From an uncultured Actinomycetes bacterium (GTDB lineage Bacteria; Actinomycetota; Actinomycetes; Nanopelagicales; Nanopelagicaceae), in assembly GCA_903901905.1 (NCBI GenBank), contig CAIUSQ010000028.1, positions 1 through 15,937 of the forward strand: 15,937 bases of DNA. The letters run 5' to 3'. The position numbers and the translations under genes are program-made. Each line of letters begins with the position of its first letter. The first letter of the stretch is position 1. Positions 15,413 through 15,937 of the stretch are shown in pieces. Below the pieces are notes generated by a model. That model searched no databases and was not told the DNA's origin. It saw nothing but the letters and a program-made list of their open reading frames with translations.

Positions 15413-15712
15413 ATGTCAGCCCAAGAAGAATCAGCAATTAATAATCTCTCTGGTGCGGGCTTTTTATCTAAGGAACACAGCGGATTAAGTGAGCTTGAGG
15501 TTCGGATATTAGATTTTGAAGGTAATTGGTGGCGCTATGCCGGCGCTAAAGAGGCAGCAATTAAGGAACTCTTTGATTTAACCGCACCTCGCTACTACCA
15601 ACTTCTCAACGATTTAATCGACAGAGAAGATGCCCTGACCGCATCTCCAATGCTCGTTAAGCGCCTTCGCCGCCTGCGCGAGGCTCGCATGGCCACACGC
15701 ACCGCTCGCTAG
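15413..15712 (+). CDS. DUF3263 family protein
   Basis: A 99-residue protein matching the actinobacterial DUF3263 family. The core runs LSELEVRILDFEGNWWRYAG, then KEAAIKELFDLTAPRYYQLLNDLID, and ends in MLVKRLRRLREAR. The pattern, with an RYYQ helix and a basic C-terminus, looks like a small helix-turn-helix DNA-binding protein, but no function is established that I know of. The first 25 residues are variable. It stands alone between the PLP decarboxylase and groEL, with its own probable leaderless promoter. DUF3263 is largely confined to Actinobacteria, so it also serves as a lineage marker. Confidence 0.88.
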   Translation: MSAQEESAINNLSGAGFLSKEHSGLSELEVRILDFEGNWWRYAGAKEAAIKELFDLTAPRYYQLLNDLIDREDALTASPMLVKRLRRLREARMATRTAR

Positions 15713-15723
15713 CCAATCTCGTT

Positions 15724-15752
15724 TTGCTCCTGGGAAATAAAGGCCCTAGATT
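15724..15752 (+). promoter_or_regulatory. groEL: Putative groEL promoter
   Basis: TTGCTC (15724-15729) and TAGATT (15747-15752) are separated by 17 bp. Transcription would start near 15759, inside the CIRCE element, which is the usual arrangement for HrcA repression. Confidence 0.6.
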
Positions 15753-15757
15753 TGGCG

Positions 15758-15784
15758 TTAGCACTCTCGGGGTGCGAGTGATAA
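15758..15784. promoter_or_regulatory. CIRCE operator (HrcA binding site)
   Basis: TTAGCACTC, nine bases, then GAGTGATAA. This matches the CIRCE consensus TTAGCACTC-N9-GAGTGCTAA with one mismatch in the right arm. It lies 60 bp before groEL, so HrcA-mediated heat-shock control is expected. The hrcA gene itself is not in the window. Confidence 0.93.
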
Positions 15785-15844
15785 AGCGCCCCCCAATACA
15801 TAAAGAAATTGGCTAACGAACGATTAACACAAGGAGCACATCTG

Positions 15845-15937
15845 ATGGCAAAGCAAATCGCCTTTAATGAAGAAGCACGTCGCGGCTTAGAGCGCGGTAT
15901 GAATATTTTGGCTGATGCAGTCAAAGTAACCCTTGGA
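15845..15937 (+). CDS. groEL: 60 kDa chaperonin GroEL, N-terminal fragment
   Basis: The first 31 codons of GroEL, cut off by the window edge: the sequence begins [20 protein letters not shown] and continues with [11 protein letters not shown], the invariant N-terminus of the chaperonin equatorial domain. A strong AAGGAG ribosome site lies 8 nt upstream. No groES precedes it; the neighbour is the DUF3263 gene. This fits the stand-alone groEL copy found in many actinobacteria, which often carry another copy with groES. Heat-shock control is indicated by the CIRCE element and promoter just upstream. Confidence 0.95.
   Translation, partial: MAKQIAFNEEARRGLERGMNILADAVKVTLG

Overview
The window looks like a piece of a low-GC, compact actinobacterial chromosome. 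Lineage markers are a DUF3263 protein, an RlmB with the basic actinobacterial N-terminal extension (KGPTPKAEDRPYH), the gene order ispF-cysS-rlmB, a CIRCE-controlled groEL, and several genes whose -10 box lies 6-7 nt before the start codon (leaderless type). The AT-rich coding, short intergenic gaps and four-base start/stop overlaps suggest a streamlined freshwater lineage such as Nanopelagicales (acI). That placement is an inference, not something read directly from the sequence.

Region 1 (1-6356, all minus strand) is a carbon-uptake and pyruvate block. Read in the direction of transcription it contains E1-alpha, E1-beta and E2 of a pyruvate/acetoin-type 2-oxoacid dehydrogenase, then PTS enzyme I, then a SorC-family sugar-responsive regulator, then a GutM-like protein that runs off the left edge. 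The E1/E2 genes overlap by ATGA, ptsI follows 30 nt later, and sorC and gutM also overlap by ATGA. GutM and SorC suggest that glucitol-type PTS permease genes lie beyond the left edge. PTS transport turns PEP into pyruvate and the dehydrogenase consumes pyruvate, so the block makes metabolic sense. The E2 catalytic domain is short and has Cys where the family has its catalytic His.

Region 2 (6437-10339, plus strand) starts divergently with ptsH (HPr), which shares an 80-bp intergenic region with E1-alpha. It continues into ispF (TTG start overlapping the ptsH stop), cysS (GTG start overlapping the ispF stop), rlmB and an SGNH hydrolase. In many actinobacteria the genes before ispF are carD and ispD; here ptsH takes that place. 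A tRNA-Thr(UGU) follows at 10425-10496.

Region 3 (10516-15372) is a divergent pair of two-gene units. A type II NADH dehydrogenase and an alpha/beta hydrolase run leftward. An SDR/DUF2867 fusion and a PLP-dependent decarboxylase run rightward. Their start codons are 23 bp apart around an 18-bp near-palindrome that holds two overlapping -10 boxes.

Region 4 (15413-15937) has the DUF3263 gene, then a promoter, a CIRCE operator and the first 31 codons of groEL, which runs off the right edge.

There is no gene-free stretch over 300 bases, and I saw no insertion sequence, CRISPR array or phage gene. I found no wholly new system. The features most worth a second look are the degenerate E2 acyltransferase, the linkage of PTS and dehydrogenase genes, ptsH inside the isoprenoid/translation cluster, and the palindromic divergent promoter.
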